In this document: positions 10,410-21,360 of the stretch, piece after piece
Layout: every line of letters begins with the position of its first letter
Position numbering within the stretch: the first letter of the stretch is position 1
Made by a program: the position numbers and the translations under genes
Notes under the pieces: model-generated
Told to the model about the DNA's origin: nothing
The model's input: only the letters and a program-made list of their open reading frames with translations
Databases searched by the model: none
NCBI GenBank assembly: GCA_003280135.1
Contig: QCFW01000004.1
Coordinates: forward strand, 62,001-126,000
Length of the DNA stretch: 64,000 bases
Source of the DNA: Prochlorococcus sp. AG-363-N16
GTDB taxonomy: Bacteria; Cyanobacteriota; Cyanobacteriia; PCC-6307; Cyanobiaceae
Reading direction: 5' to 3'

Positions 10410-11490
10410 TAGGAATACCTTAAAATGGACAGTAATGATGAGAAGAGCTATTCAATTAGCTTCTTTAGCAGAGGGTGATACAAGTCCTAATCCTCTTGTT
10501 GGAGCAATTGTTTTAGATAACAGTGGGAATATTGTTGGGGAGGGATATCATTCTAAGGCAGGGTGCTCACATGCAGAAGTAGAGGCATTAGAACAAGCTG
10601 GAAAACGATCGAGAAATGGAACTTTAGTCGTCACCCTAGAACCATGCTGCCATCAAGGTAGAACACCTCCTTGCACGGAACTAATTATTAAATCCGGAAT
10701 AACTAGGGTTGTTGTTGGTATGAAAGATCCAGATAAAAGGGTTTCTGGTAAAGGAATAAGTTTGTTAATGGATTCTGGGATTGAAGTTATAGAAAATGTT
10801 CTTCAGAAACAAGTTGAGATTCAAAATAGAGCATTTATTCATCGAGTTAAGACTTCACGTCCATGGGGCATTTTAAAATGTGCGATGAGCCTAGACGGTC
10901 GAATAGCTCTTCCCAATGGCTCAAGCAAATGGATAAGCAGCGAAGCATCTCGATTGAAAGTACATAGGCTTAGGGCTCAATGTGATGCAGTCATTATTGG
11001 AGGAGGCACTTTTCGAAATGACAACCCTCTTTTGACTTCAAGGGGACTTTCTAACCCAGAGCCTTTAAGAGTTCTTTTTACCAAATCCTTAGATTTGCCT
11101 GAAGAAGCAAATTTGTGGGATACCTCTATAGCAAGGACCCTCGTTGCTTATGGCCCTGAAGCTGATAAAAGTTTAATCAGGAAATTACCTGAATCAGTCT
11201 CAAAGCAAGCATTAATTGAAAGCACACCTAAGGAGCTATTGAAAGAATTGGCGATACAAGGCTGCAATAAGATCCTTTGGGAGTGTGGACCATCACTTGC
11301 AACTGTTGCTTTAAAGGAAAAATGTGTACAGGAGTTTGTTGTATTTATTGCTCCTAAGATCTTAGGTGGATTGCCAGCAATGACCCCTTTAGACAACCTT
11401 GGTTTTGAATTTGTTGATCAAGCTTTTACTTCTAATAACATTTCTTTAGAAAAAATAGGTAAAGATTTTGTGATAAAAATGATCCTTTAA
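10384..11490 (+). CDS. ribD: bifunctional deaminase/reductase of riboflavin biosynthesis
   Basis: SHAEVEAL, TLEPCCHQGRTPPC, KCAMSLDGRIALPNGSSKWIS. Confidence 0.97.
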   Translation: MRFKMKRSDRNTLKWTVMMRRAIQLASLAEGDTSPNPLVGAIVLDNSGNIVGEGYHSKAGCSHAEVEALEQAGKRSRNGTLVVTLEPCCHQGRTPPCTELIIKSGITRVVVGMKDPDKRVSGKGISLLMDSGIEVIENVLQKQVEIQNRAFIHRVKTSRPWGILKCAMSLDGRIALPNGSSKWISSEASRLKVHRLRAQCDAVIIGGGTFRNDNPLLTSRGLSNPEPLRVLFTKSLDLPEEANLWDTSIARTLVAYGPEADKSLIRKLPESVSKQALIESTPKELLKELAIQGCNKILWECGPSLATVALKEKCVQEFVVFIAPKILGGLPAMTPLDNLGFEFVDQAFTSNNISLEKIGKDFVIKMIL

Positions 11491-11597
11491 CCCTTGTAAT
11501 CAGGCAAAAAAATGACTTCGTTCGGTTCTTACACCTGAATTAAATCAACTGTTTTGAAGATATTTGTTTAATTTAGTATTCACTTTAAATTTAGGTC

Positions 11598-13457
11598 ATG
11601 CCGATTCGTCAAGACGAAAATCAACCTAATAGGCGCTTTGGAATTATTAATCTTGTATTAATTGGTTTTGGAGCACTTCTTTTATTTAGCAGTTTTTTCC
11701 CAAATCAAAATATGCAGGTACCGCGCGTGCCTTACTCTCTCTTTATAAACCAAGTAAATGATGGAGAAGTCAAAAGAGCATACATAACACAAGAGCAGAT
11801 TAGGTATGAGCTTGAGGCGCCAGGAGAAGGCTCACCTTCAGTCTTGGCAACTACACCAATATTTGATATGGATCTTCCCCAGAGACTTGAAAGTAAAGGG
11901 GTCGAATTTGCAGCTGCACCTCCAAAGAAACCAAATATTTTCACAACAATTCTTAGTTGGGTTGTTCCCCCATTGATTTTTATTTTAGTGCTTCAATTCT
12001 TCGCTAGAAGAAGTATGGGTGGAGGAGGTGCTCAAGGTGCTTTGAGCTTTACGAAGAGCAAGGCAAAAGTATATGTTCCGGGAGAAGAGTCACGAGTAAC
12101 TTTTGCAGATGTTGCTGGAGTCGATGAAGCCAAGGACGAGTTGACAGAAATAGTTGATTTCTTAAAAAGACCTCAAAGATATACAGATATTGGAGCCAGA
12201 ATACCTAAAGGAGTTTTATTAGTAGGACCTCCTGGAACAGGCAAAACATTACTTTCTAAAGCAGTAGCAGGTGAGGCGGAAGTTCCATTTTTTATTATCT
12301 CCGGTTCTGAATTTGTAGAGTTGTTTGTGGGAGCAGGTGCAGCTAGAGTAAGAGACCTTTTTGAACAAGCGAAAAAGAAAGCCCCTTGCATAATTTTTAT
12401 TGATGAACTTGATGCAATTGGTAAAAGTAGGTCAGGTTCTATGGGTGTTGTAGGTGGTAACGATGAACGTGAACAGACCTTGAATCAGTTGCTTACGGAA
12501 ATGGATGGTTTTGCTTCAACTGATAAACCTGTAATTGTTCTTGCTGCTACAAACCAACCTGAAGTACTTGATGCTGCTCTCTTAAGACCAGGTCGTTTTG
12601 ATAGACAAGTTTTAGTGGATAGGCCTGATCTTTCGGGAAGGAAGACAATTCTTGAGATTTACACCAAAAAAGTTAAGTTAGCAGATGATATAGATTTAGA
12701 TTTGATTGCTCAAGCAACTAGTGGATTTGCAGGAGCGGATTTAGCTAATATGGTTAATGAAGCTGCATTGCTAGCTGCTAGAAGTAAAAGAAATAAAGTA
12801 GAACAACAAGACTTAAATGAGGCCATAGAGAGAGTTGTTGCAGGTTTGGAAAAGAAAAGTCGAGTGCTACAAGAAGATGAAAAAAAAGTCGTTGCTTATC
12901 ACGAAGTTGGACATGCAATAGTTGGTCATCTTATGCCTGGCGGTTCCAAAGTCGCAAAAATTTCAATTGTTCCTAGAGGTATGAGTGCTTTGGGTTATAC
13001 ATTGCAGTTACCTACAGAAGAAAGATTTCTTAATTCAAAAGAGGAGCTTAAAGGTCAAATAGCAACTTTATTGGGAGGTAGATCAGCTGAGGAAATTGTC
13101 TTCGGTAAAGTTACTACAGGAGCGTCTAATGATCTTCAAAGAGCAACCGATATTGCAGAACAAATGGTTGGAACATATGGCATGAGCGATATTTTAGGCC
13201 CCTTGGCATATGACAAACAAGGTGGAGGAGCTTTTTTAGGAGGCAATAATAACCCTAGAAGAGTTGTAAGTGATGCAACTGCACAGGCTATTGATAAGGA
13301 GGTTAGATCTTTAGTCGATGAAGCTCATGAAGATGCACTTAGAATTCTTAGACACAATTTGCCTTTGCTTGAAACTATTGCTCAGAAGATTCTTGAAAAA
13401 GAAGTTATTGAAGGTGATGATCTAAAAGCTATTTTAGCTGAAAGTTCAATGCCTTAA
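11598..13457 (+). CDS. ftsH: ATP-dependent zinc metalloprotease FtsH (thylakoid type)
   Basis: GPPGTGKT Walker A, SRH region, HEVGH zinc motif, two N-terminal TM segments. Confidence 0.98.
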   Translation: MPIRQDENQPNRRFGIINLVLIGFGALLLFSSFFPNQNMQVPRVPYSLFINQVNDGEVKRAYITQEQIRYELEAPGEGSPSVLATTPIFDMDLPQRLESKGVEFAAAPPKKPNIFTTILSWVVPPLIFILVLQFFARRSMGGGGAQGALSFTKSKAKVYVPGEESRVTFADVAGVDEAKDELTEIVDFLKRPQRYTDIGARIPKGVLLVGPPGTGKTLLSKAVAGEAEVPFFIISGSEFVELFVGAGAARVRDLFEQAKKKAPCIIFIDELDAIGKSRSGSMGVVGGNDEREQTLNQLLTEMDGFASTDKPVIVLAATNQPEVLDAALLRPGRFDRQVLVDRPDLSGRKTILEIYTKKVKLADDIDLDLIAQATSGFAGADLANMVNEAALLAARSKRNKVEQQDLNEAIERVVAGLEKKSRVLQEDEKKVVAYHEVGHAIVGHLMPGGSKVAKISIVPRGMSALGYTLQLPTEERFLNSKEELKGQIATLLGGRSAEEIVFGKVTTGASNDLQRATDIAEQMVGTYGMSDILGPLAYDKQGGGAFLGGNNNPRRVVSDATAQAIDKEVRSLVDEAHEDALRILRHNLPLLETIAQKILEKEVIEGDDLKAILAESSMP

Positions 13458-13537
13458 AATTGTTATTAGGCTTTTAATTAGGCAAATTTCGCCTCAATAA
13501 ATTTTGATCATTTAGAAAGATCTATGAGGAAATCTTT

Positions 13538-14497
13538 ATGAATAACACTTCTTTTGGTGTAGCAGAGGAACTAAGTTCTTTAAAAGATAAAAGTTATATA
13601 TCATCTTTTGATTTAACATTTGATCAAATGCATGGTCTTTTTGATTTAGCGTTACAGTTAAAAAAGGGAAATAGAAGAATTGATCTTGGAAACCGTATTT
13701 TGGGGGTGATTTTTAAAAAAGCTTCTACTCGAACTAGAGTTAGTTTTCAAGTTGCAATGGCTAGATTAGGAGGTCAGATTGTAGATTTAAATATTCAAAC
13801 AACTCAAATTAGTAGGGGCGAACCTATAAAAGATACAGCAAGAGTTTTAAGTAGGTATTGTGATGCCTTGGCAATTCGAACTTATAAGCATAAAGAGCTG
13901 ATTGATTATGCTAACTGGTCTTCAATACCAGTAATTAATGCATTAACTGATTTAGAACATCCTTGCCAGTCATTAGCAGACTTTTTTACGATTCAAGAGT
14001 TTTATGGGGACCTAAAAGGCTTATCTCTTGCATATATTGGCGATGGAAATAATGTGGCTAATTCTTTAATTATAACTGGAGCCATTTTAGGAGTAAATAT
14101 TAATATTTCGACCCCAAAAGGTTTTGAGCCAGATAATTCAATTTTGAAAAAAGCTTCTTCAATAGCAAATATCTCTGGTAGTTCCATAGATATTAATAAC
14201 GATCCTTATGAATCAGTTAAAGGAGTTAATGCTATATATACAGACGTATGGTCTTCAATGGGACAAGAAGAAGAGGCTGGCGAAAGAAAATCAGCTTTTG
14301 AAGGTTTTACTATTGATAATGAATTGCTCTCAAGAGCAGATAAAGAAGCAATTATTCTTCATTGCTTGCCTGCTCATAGAGGCGAGGAGATTTCTGATAA
14401 TGTTTTTGAAGGAGAAAGTAGCAGAATATTTGATCAAGCAGAGAATCGATTACATGTGCAACAAGCATTGCTAGCAGCTTTATTAGGAGGAGTATAG
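13538..14497 (+). CDS. argF: ornithine carbamoyltransferase
   Basis: KKASTRTRVSFQVAM, HPCQSLADF, HCLPAHRGEEI. Confidence 0.97.
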   Translation: MNNTSFGVAEELSSLKDKSYISSFDLTFDQMHGLFDLALQLKKGNRRIDLGNRILGVIFKKASTRTRVSFQVAMARLGGQIVDLNIQTTQISRGEPIKDTARVLSRYCDALAIRTYKHKELIDYANWSSIPVINALTDLEHPCQSLADFFTIQEFYGDLKGLSLAYIGDGNNVANSLIITGAILGVNINISTPKGFEPDNSILKKASSIANISGSSIDINNDPYESVKGVNAIYTDVWSSMGQEEEAGERKSAFEGFTIDNELLSRADKEAIILHCLPAHRGEEISDNVFEGESSRIFDQAENRLHVQQALLAALLGGV

Positions 14498-14520
14498 ACT
14501 TGCGCCTTAAATGGTTATTA

Positions 14521-14534
14521 GGTACATATGTATT
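14521..14534 (+). promoter_or_regulatory. candidate cyanobacterial LexA operator GGTACATATGTATT
   Basis: Matches RGTACNNNDGTWCB at all but one position, 29 bp upstream of the probable lexA start. Confidence 0.5.
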
Positions 14535-14563
14535 GTAGGACAAATGAATTACAGGTTGATTCT

Positions 14564-15172
14564 ATGGATGAAGAATCTCTTACACCGGCGCAAAAAGAAC
14601 TCTATGAATGGCTTTCTGATTTTATAAATACATATCATCATAGTCCTTCTATTAGACAAATGATGCAAGCCATGGGCCTACGTTCTCCGGCGCCTATTCA
14701 GAGTCGCCTAAAACATCTTCAAGAGAAAGGCTGGATTACTTGGTCAGAAGGAAAAGCTAGAACTTTACAATTACTGGGAGACTTTATTGATGGGGTACCT
14801 ATTCTGGGATCTATTGCTGCTGGAGGACTTATTGAAACCTTTGATGACGTTCAGGAAACTTTGGATGTGGAATCAGTTCTTCATACAAAAGGCCTGTTTG
14901 CATTAACTGTTAATGGGGATTCCATGGTTGATTCATGTATTGCTGATGGTGATATGGTTTTAATGGAACCAGTAAAAGATTCTGCTCGACTCAAGAACGG
15001 AACTGTTGTAAGTGCAATGGTGCCTGGCTCAGGCACTACTCTTAAACATTTTTTTCGCAAAGGAAATCTTGTGGTTTTAGAAGCTGCAAATCCAGCTTAT
15101 GAACCTATTGAATTAGAAGCTGAAAATGTTCATATTCAAGGTCAACTGTTGGCTGTGTGGAGAAAAGCCTAA
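14564..15172 (+). CDS. lexA: LexA repressor
   Basis: MDEESLTPAQKELYEWLSDFI...; S24 motifs VNGDSMVDSCIADGD and K at LKNGT; internal ATG preferred over 14528. Confidence 0.93.
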   Translation: MDEESLTPAQKELYEWLSDFINTYHHSPSIRQMMQAMGLRSPAPIQSRLKHLQEKGWITWSEGKARTLQLLGDFIDGVPILGSIAAGGLIETFDDVQETLDVESVLHTKGLFALTVNGDSMVDSCIADGDMVLMEPVKDSARLKNGTVVSAMVPGSGTTLKHFFRKGNLVVLEAANPAYEPIELEAENVHIQGQLLAVWRKA

Positions 15173-15347
15173 TGTAAATATTTCACCCCATCTAAGTTAT
15201 TTTAAGGTTTCACGTTTAGTTTAAAAAAAAATGAATAAACAAATCCTCTAAGCTAGAAGAATGATTTGGTTCATAAGTTATAATTTTACTAACCTAAGGT
15301 TTCCTAGTGTTTGATTTGGTTAAAGTAAAATATAAATATATTATAAA

Positions 15348-17564
15348 ATGAATAGGAATGCTCTAAAGAAAGCTTTCTCAATAGCTTATATATCGACGTC
15401 ATTTTTATACGAACCTGCTTATAGTCAGTCAAGACTTCTTGACAATTACAATCAACTAAAATCTTTTAAATCTAAAGATTTGATTATAAAGAACAAATCT
15501 TCAGTCAATTTTATCTTAGAAAACGAAAATTTATATGCCATCGATAATACAAAGCAATTTAAGAAAATCACTGACCCAATCCAATTACCGAAAGATGTAG
15601 ATATAGATAAAATTTTTGAATTAATTATTGCAGACTCTTCTTCCGATAATACTCAAAACTCTAACAATAATTTTATTGAAGTCGAAATTCTAGCCAATCA
15701 ACAATATCAGTCTGAAAATGGGTTTAAAGCATTCGGGGATGTGTCCATACTTTCCAAAAAAGGTCTTCTTATAGCAGATGAATTTGAATATATTAAAGAT
15801 AAAAACATATTTATTGCTAAAGGTAATGTTAAATATAAAAGAGGTGAGTTATATATTCAATCAGATGAAATTAAATATAACTTTGAGACTAATGAAGGAT
15901 ATATGATAAAACCATATGGTTTAATAGATTTTAGATCATTTGCAAATGATTTAAATTTAGACGATCAAAATATCAGGGTAATTTCTAGAAAGGAGTTACT
16001 TCAAGAAGAAAGTATAAATAATGCCAGGCGCATAACAAACAACATTTATGCAATAGGGAATATAAAAATTTCAAACAGTGATAATATTCAAGCCTCAGGA
16101 CCCTCGATAAGATTAAATACGAAAGGTATAGACAGATGGAGATTTCAATCAGAGAAAATAGTTATAAAAAGAAACTCATGGACAAGTGATCGTTTGAGTA
16201 TGACTAATGATCCGTACAATAAAGCACAATTGAGAATAGAAAATATAAAATTTAAAGGAGAAAAAAAAGAACTTGAGGCAGCAGGAAAAGATGCTCAGAT
16301 TATTATAAGTAGTAATTGGAGTTACTTTGTTTTTGATGATACTCTAAAGGTTCCGATGGGTCCTCGGAAGATAAGAATCAAAGAAGATGAATCGATGATG
16401 CGTTGGGGAATTGGTTATGACTATAAAGATAAAGACGGTTTTTTTATAATGAGTGATTTAAACCCTATCTATTTTGGAAAGAATGATAAATATAAATTGA
16501 AGTTTACACCTCAATTTCTTATGCAGAGATCTATTTTAGGGACTACTAATAGCTTTAGGAAATCAGATAAATCCATTATGTCAGCTACAATAGAGCAGGA
16601 TGCATCTTTTGAGGATTATTTTGGCTTAAGATCTGAGTTAACATCTTCCTTTCAAAAATGGAGATTTAATTTAGATACGGAGTTTAATTCATTTGATTTA
16701 AATAAGTTTAAGCAAATATTTAGATCAAAATCTTCTTTAAAACGAAATATATTTAGATTAAAAGAGAAAACTACTGAGAGAGAAATCGACTTCTCCTTCT
16801 TTGCAGACTACAGAGATAGGACATGGAATGGTTCTTTAGGCGAAAAAGAAATTTTTACAGCTTATGGAATTAGGTTGGATTATAAAGATAAGGCTTTAGA
16901 GAAATATTTGACAAAAATATCAAACGTAGGATTGGTACTTGGAGAATATCAAGCAAAACCTGAAAACAACTCCCCTCAAATTATATCAGAAAATAGATTA
17001 AGCTTTTTTGCAAGTAGGAATTATCGATATAACTTATCAAGATCTTTCAGAGAAAATTACATAGATCAATCATATAAATATTCTCCTTTACCAAAGAAGT
17101 CTGGATTATTTTTTGATGTAAACCCTAAGTTGGATATATATAGATACTCTGGAGGAGATGGGCAGGAGATTCTTACACTTAGAACAGGTCCACAATTGAT
17201 CTTAGGAGAACAAAAAGATAAATTCTTTGATTATACGGACATATCGATTCACCCTATAGTTAAATTTAGTAATGGTACAAGCCCTTTTAGCTTTGATAAG
17301 TCAGTAGACTCTAAAAGTATAGAATTTAAGTTTAAACAACAACTTTATGGCCCATTAATTGCAGGTTATTCAACTAAATTACTTCTTGATCCAGACTCAG
17401 AAAAATATAATCATTTAATACAGTCTATTGTAAATCTATCTTGGAATAGGAGGGCATATAAAGCAGAACTTTTTTATAATATTGATTCAGAAGCAGGAGG
17501 GATACAATTTAGTATGTATGGTTTAGATTTCATTGGTTCAGGTAAACCTTTTTCACCTGAGTGA
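15348..17564 (+). CDS. outer-membrane LptD/OstA-like protein (DUF3769 type)
   Basis: OstA-like domain (LLIADEFEYIKDKNIFIAKGNVKYKRGELYIQSDEIKYNFETNEGYM) followed by long beta-rich C-terminus. Confidence 0.75.
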   Translation: MNRNALKKAFSIAYISTSFLYEPAYSQSRLLDNYNQLKSFKSKDLIIKNKSSVNFILENENLYAIDNTKQFKKITDPIQLPKDVDIDKIFELIIADSSSDNTQNSNNNFIEVEILANQQYQSENGFKAFGDVSILSKKGLLIADEFEYIKDKNIFIAKGNVKYKRGELYIQSDEIKYNFETNEGYMIKPYGLIDFRSFANDLNLDDQNIRVISRKELLQEESINNARRITNNIYAIGNIKISNSDNIQASGPSIRLNTKGIDRWRFQSEKIVIKRNSWTSDRLSMTNDPYNKAQLRIENIKFKGEKKELEAAGKDAQIIISSNWSYFVFDDTLKVPMGPRKIRIKEDESMMRWGIGYDYKDKDGFFIMSDLNPIYFGKNDKYKLKFTPQFLMQRSILGTTNSFRKSDKSIMSATIEQDASFEDYFGLRSELTSSFQKWRFNLDTEFNSFDLNKFKQIFRSKSSLKRNIFRLKEKTTEREIDFSFFADYRDRTWNGSLGEKEIFTAYGIRLDYKDKALEKYLTKISNVGLVLGEYQAKPENNSPQIISENRLSFFASRNYRYNLSRSFRENYIDQSYKYSPLPKKSGLFFDVNPKLDIYRYSGGDGQEILTLRTGPQLILGEQKDKFFDYTDISIHPIVKFSNGTSPFSFDKSVDSKSIEFKFKQQLYGPLIAGYSTKLLLDPDSEKYNHLIQSIVNLSWNRRAYKAELFYNIDSEAGGIQFSMYGLDFIGSGKPFSPE

Positions 17565-17645
17565 AGAAAAAATAAGAAAAAGATTGTATCTGCAACTATA
17601 AAAGAAACTAACTTTAAGACTTTAGTTATTAAATTCTCATAATAA

Positions 17646-18707
17646 CTAAACTTTATATTTATAGTATTTAAGAAACCATTCAATAAAAGATCTAACCCCC
17701 TCTTCTATAGATGTATTGGGCTTAAAATCTATCCATTCTTCTAAGCTAGACATATCTGCTGATGTAGCGATTACATCCCCGGGTTGAATTTTTTTCATTA
17801 CTATATTTGCTTTTTTATCTAAAGCTTTTTCTATAGCACTAATATAATCCATTAATGGAGTGGGACTTGAATTTCCAATATTAAAAATTCGGTATGGAGA
17901 CCAGCTTTTTGATGGATTAGGATTTTTAGGATCAAATGTTTTAGAAGCTGTTGGTGTTTTATCTATAATACGAAGAGTACTTTCTATTACATCATCAATA
18001 TAAGTAAAGTCTCTAATCATCTCACCATGATTAAACACCATGATTGGTTTATTTTCTATAATAGATTTAGTGAATAAGAAGAGAGCCATATCAGGACGTC
18101 CCCATGGACCATAAACTGTAAAAAATCTTAGACCTGTTGTAGGCAGTTGATATAAATGACTATAAGTATGTGCCATTAGTTCATTAGCTTTTTTTGTTGC
18201 TGCATAAAGACTTATTGGATGGTCGACTCCTTGAGATTCTTTAAATGGTAATTTTGTATTACCACCATAAACAGAGCTGCTGCTGGCATAAACTAAATGT
18301 TTTACATTTAATTCTTTGCAATTCTCAAGGATGTTGCTAAAACCTACAAGGTTTGACTGAATGTATGCTGAGGGTTTTTCTAATGAATATCTAACACCTG
18401 CTTGAGCTGCTAAATGAACTACTTTTACTGGCTTTCCAATTTTCAAATCAGAACCAGAAATATCTTTTCCTAAAAAAGCATTTTTCACGGCTTCTTTATT
18501 TTCGAGATCTGCTTCAATGAATGAAAAGTTTATCCCATACTTAGAGGAAGAGTTAACTAATTCATTCAAACGTGCACGCTTGAGTGACTGATCATAGTAA
18601 GAATTAACATTATCAAAACCTATGACTGGTATATTGTGCTCTAAAAGTTTTTTAGAAATGTGGAAACCTATAAATCCTGCTGCTCCAGTTACCAAAACAC
18701 TCATCAT
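17646..18707 (-). CDS. NAD-dependent epimerase, UDP-glucuronate 4-epimerase-like
   Basis: VTGAAGFIGFHISKKLLE, YAATKKANELMAHTYSHLYQLPTTGLRFFTVYGPWGRPDMALF. Confidence 0.92.
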   Translation of the reverse strand: MMSVLVTGAAGFIGFHISKKLLEHNIPVIGFDNVNSYYDQSLKRARLNELVNSSSKYGINFSFIEADLENKEAVKNAFLGKDISGSDLKIGKPVKVVHLAAQAGVRYSLEKPSAYIQSNLVGFSNILENCKELNVKHLVYASSSSVYGGNTKLPFKESQGVDHPISLYAATKKANELMAHTYSHLYQLPTTGLRFFTVYGPWGRPDMALFLFTKSIIENKPIMVFNHGEMIRDFTYIDDVIESTLRIIDKTPTASKTFDPKNPNPSKSWSPYRIFNIGNSSPTPLMDYISAIEKALDKKANIVMKKIQPGDVIATSADMSSLEEWIDFKPNTSIEEGVRSFIEWFLKYYKYKV

Positions 18708-19334
18708 GCTTTATCAAACTTATCATTACTATACTTCATTAGCATTTAATTAATTACTAAATATGGAAATAGTAATAAGTATAATTTACGTGAAACTAAA
18801 AAGTTACTATTTTTTTGTCAAAAGCTTTTTTCTAAAATACCTATTAAAAATAGCTTTAAAAAGCAATATACCTCTTTTGCTAAGATTAGATTTTATAGTA
18901 AATAAATTAAGATTTTCTTAGACGTTACTGTTCAATTTATTCTCCAGTCGCGAGTAGATATCTATATGAAAAAAAATATCAAGATCATCTAATTTTTTAA
19001 AATAATCATTAGATGATTAATAGTAAATTATATTTTAATCTAAAAATCAAATTAGCTTTGTTTATAATAATATTTCAATAGAAGGGTTTAAAAACAAAAT
19101 TGAAAGCACTACCTTATATTCTTTAAGTGCTAAGGTGATACCCAAAAAAACATTACTTTCTAATACCTGAGAGTAACTCTTCAATCTTTTATCACAAAAG
19201 ATAGTCCCACTGTATCATTCTTAGTTATATTTAATCAGCAGAATTGAATATTGAACCTTTATAAACTATTATAGAATTACTGCAGTTACTATTGGATCCA
19301 TGAGATTTATTGACTAACTGTTGTTACAACTTTT

Positions 19335-19407
19335 GGGGCCATAGCTCAGTTGGTAGAGCACCTGCATGGCATGCAGGGGGTCAGCGGTTCGAATCCGCTT
19401 GGCTCCA
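19335..19407 (+). tRNA. tRNA-Ala(GGC)
   Basis: Full cloverleaf: GGGGCCA/TGGCTCC acceptor, anticodon loop ATGGCAT, T-loop GGTTCGAATCC. Confidence 0.97.
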
Positions 19408-20264
19408 TTACATATAGTCAATGATTCTAATAAACCTCAGACCTTCTGGATAGAAATCAGAAGATGATATATTTTTACTGGTCAATTATTAATCAATAAA
19501 CTCTCTCTTACTTATCTTAAGTAAGGCAGCCTTTAAGCATAAAATAATGTAGAATAAATATGCTCAAAACCCAAAAGATGAATCTATTATTATAGATAAT
19601 TTCAATTCTACTATTAAGAATTGGATAAGATATAAGGATTAATCAAATACTATCAAATAGTCTTTGTAAGAAATTTAGTAAAGTAAGGCCAAAAACTAAA
19701 ACAATTAGAATTTTAGTTTTAAAGGGAATAAGATTCTTGAAATCATTAGATAGGAAAAATTTTCTATATATGAACTGGAATTAACTTAGAGAAGGAAGAA
19801 CATTGGCTTAAAATCATTATTTACAAAAGAAATTAGAATTTATAAATAGATTTTAGAATATTGGTTTATATCTAATTCAAATAATAGTAATAGATCTTCA
19901 AATTTATATAATTAAATTTCCTAGTAGTTTGAAAATAATTACGAAAGAGAAATCAAAATTAGTAATGATACTCTAATAATCGACTATATAGCTATGACAG
20001 ATCTATTGATCATTACAAAGTTTCTTTATTTTGAGTACCATTACCATCAAGTGCAAAGGTATTTTTAATAATTCAAAGATCAGAAAGGAAGAATATTCAG
20101 GAAATTAATAATCAATATCATTATTATTATCAGTCTTCAATCAAATATTAAATAAAAATTACTTATTCAATACTAATATTGGTAACATAGATTAATTATT
20201 TATTAAAAACCTTTCTATACTATAATATTTAAAATAATTTCAACTTCCTTTTCTAGATAATTTA

Positions 20265-21347
20265 GTGAATATTTCGATTTTCTTTTCTTCAATCATCATA
20301 CTTATCGCTTGGCTTTCTACAGTCACAGTTCTTCCATACGTGAGGAGATTAGGTTTAAGACTTAGTGTTTTAGATCAGCCAGACTCTAGAAAGCAACATA
20401 CAAAACCGATAGTTCGTATGGGAGGTCTAGCAATGATTGTTGGTCTTTTCTTCGCTTGGACTATCTTTGGATTAATAGAACAATTCACAAATATAGACTC
20501 CTTAAATGGTGATTTTACTTTATTAATCATCTTAGGTTCGTTAACTTTCTTTTTGATTGGCCTTTCCGATGACCTATTTAAACTCTCCCCTTTTTCTAGA
20601 TTATTATTACAAATAATAGCTGCCTTATTTTTTGCAACTCAGGGTTTAAGTATTCAAGCACTTGACCTGACTTTGCTATCTCCAGAGTTAGGAACTGTTA
20701 TTCTTCCAAAATTACTTAGTACCATTCTTACAGTTGTTTGGTTTACTGGAATTACCAATTCTATTAATTGGTTAGACGGATTAGATGGATTAGCTTCAGG
20801 TGTAGCCGTTATAGCGTTTGGTTTCTTCCATTACTTAAGTTCATCAGACATTCATGATGAATTTACTTTTTTAGTATCTGCATTAATTGGAACTAGTTTA
20901 GGTTTTTTAACTCAAAATTCTTTTCCTGCCAGAATATTAATGGGTGACAGTGGATCTTATTTGATAGGCTTTAATTTCGCAGCTTTAAGCATATTAGGGT
21001 TTACTTCTGATATATCTCTACCTCCTTTACCAGGTTCTAGTTTTAATTTTATTATCCCTCTACTCATAATACTTGTACCTACTTTGGATATGGCTATGGT
21101 TATCTTTATGAGATTAATTAATGGGCGCTCCCCTTTTTATCCTGATCGATCACATCTTCATCATCGTATTCTTAACTTAGGATTGTCACATCAGAAGACA
21201 GTGATTTTGATTTATATATTGAGTATCTTTTCTGGACTTCTCGCATTCTTTTTTGCAAATAAAGAAGTCCAATATAATATTGTAGCAATAATTTTCTTTT
21301 GCATTGTATTGATAACAACCTTTGCTATCCGTCAAAGATTAAAATGA
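20265..21347 (+). CDS. MraY/WecA-type undecaprenyl-phosphate sugar-1-phosphate transferase
   Basis: Multi-TM; DSRKQHTKPIVRMGG, NWLDGLDGLASG, GDSGSYLIGF, DRSHLHHRILNLG. Confidence 0.92.
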   Translation: MNISIFFSSIIILIAWLSTVTVLPYVRRLGLRLSVLDQPDSRKQHTKPIVRMGGLAMIVGLFFAWTIFGLIEQFTNIDSLNGDFTLLIILGSLTFFLIGLSDDLFKLSPFSRLLLQIIAALFFATQGLSIQALDLTLLSPELGTVILPKLLSTILTVVWFTGITNSINWLDGLDGLASGVAVIAFGFFHYLSSSDIHDEFTFLVSALIGTSLGFLTQNSFPARILMGDSGSYLIGFNFAALSILGFTSDISLPPLPGSSFNFIIPLLIILVPTLDMAMVIFMRLINGRSPFYPDRSHLHHRILNLGLSHQKTVILIYILSIFSGLLAFFFANKEVQYNIVAIIFFCIVLITTFAIRQRLK

Positions 21348-21360
21348 GTCTACTTGATTT

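Noticed and set aside
18814-18912. Minus-strand frame NLFTIKSNLSKRGILLFKAIFNRYFRKKLLTKK*
   Set aside because: Coding-like but short, no start and no family recognised; not distinguishable from chance in Lys-rich AT sequence.
19335-19407. tRNA-Ala 3' end as a phage/island attachment site
   Set aside because: No second copy of the tRNA 3' end and no integrase found in the window.
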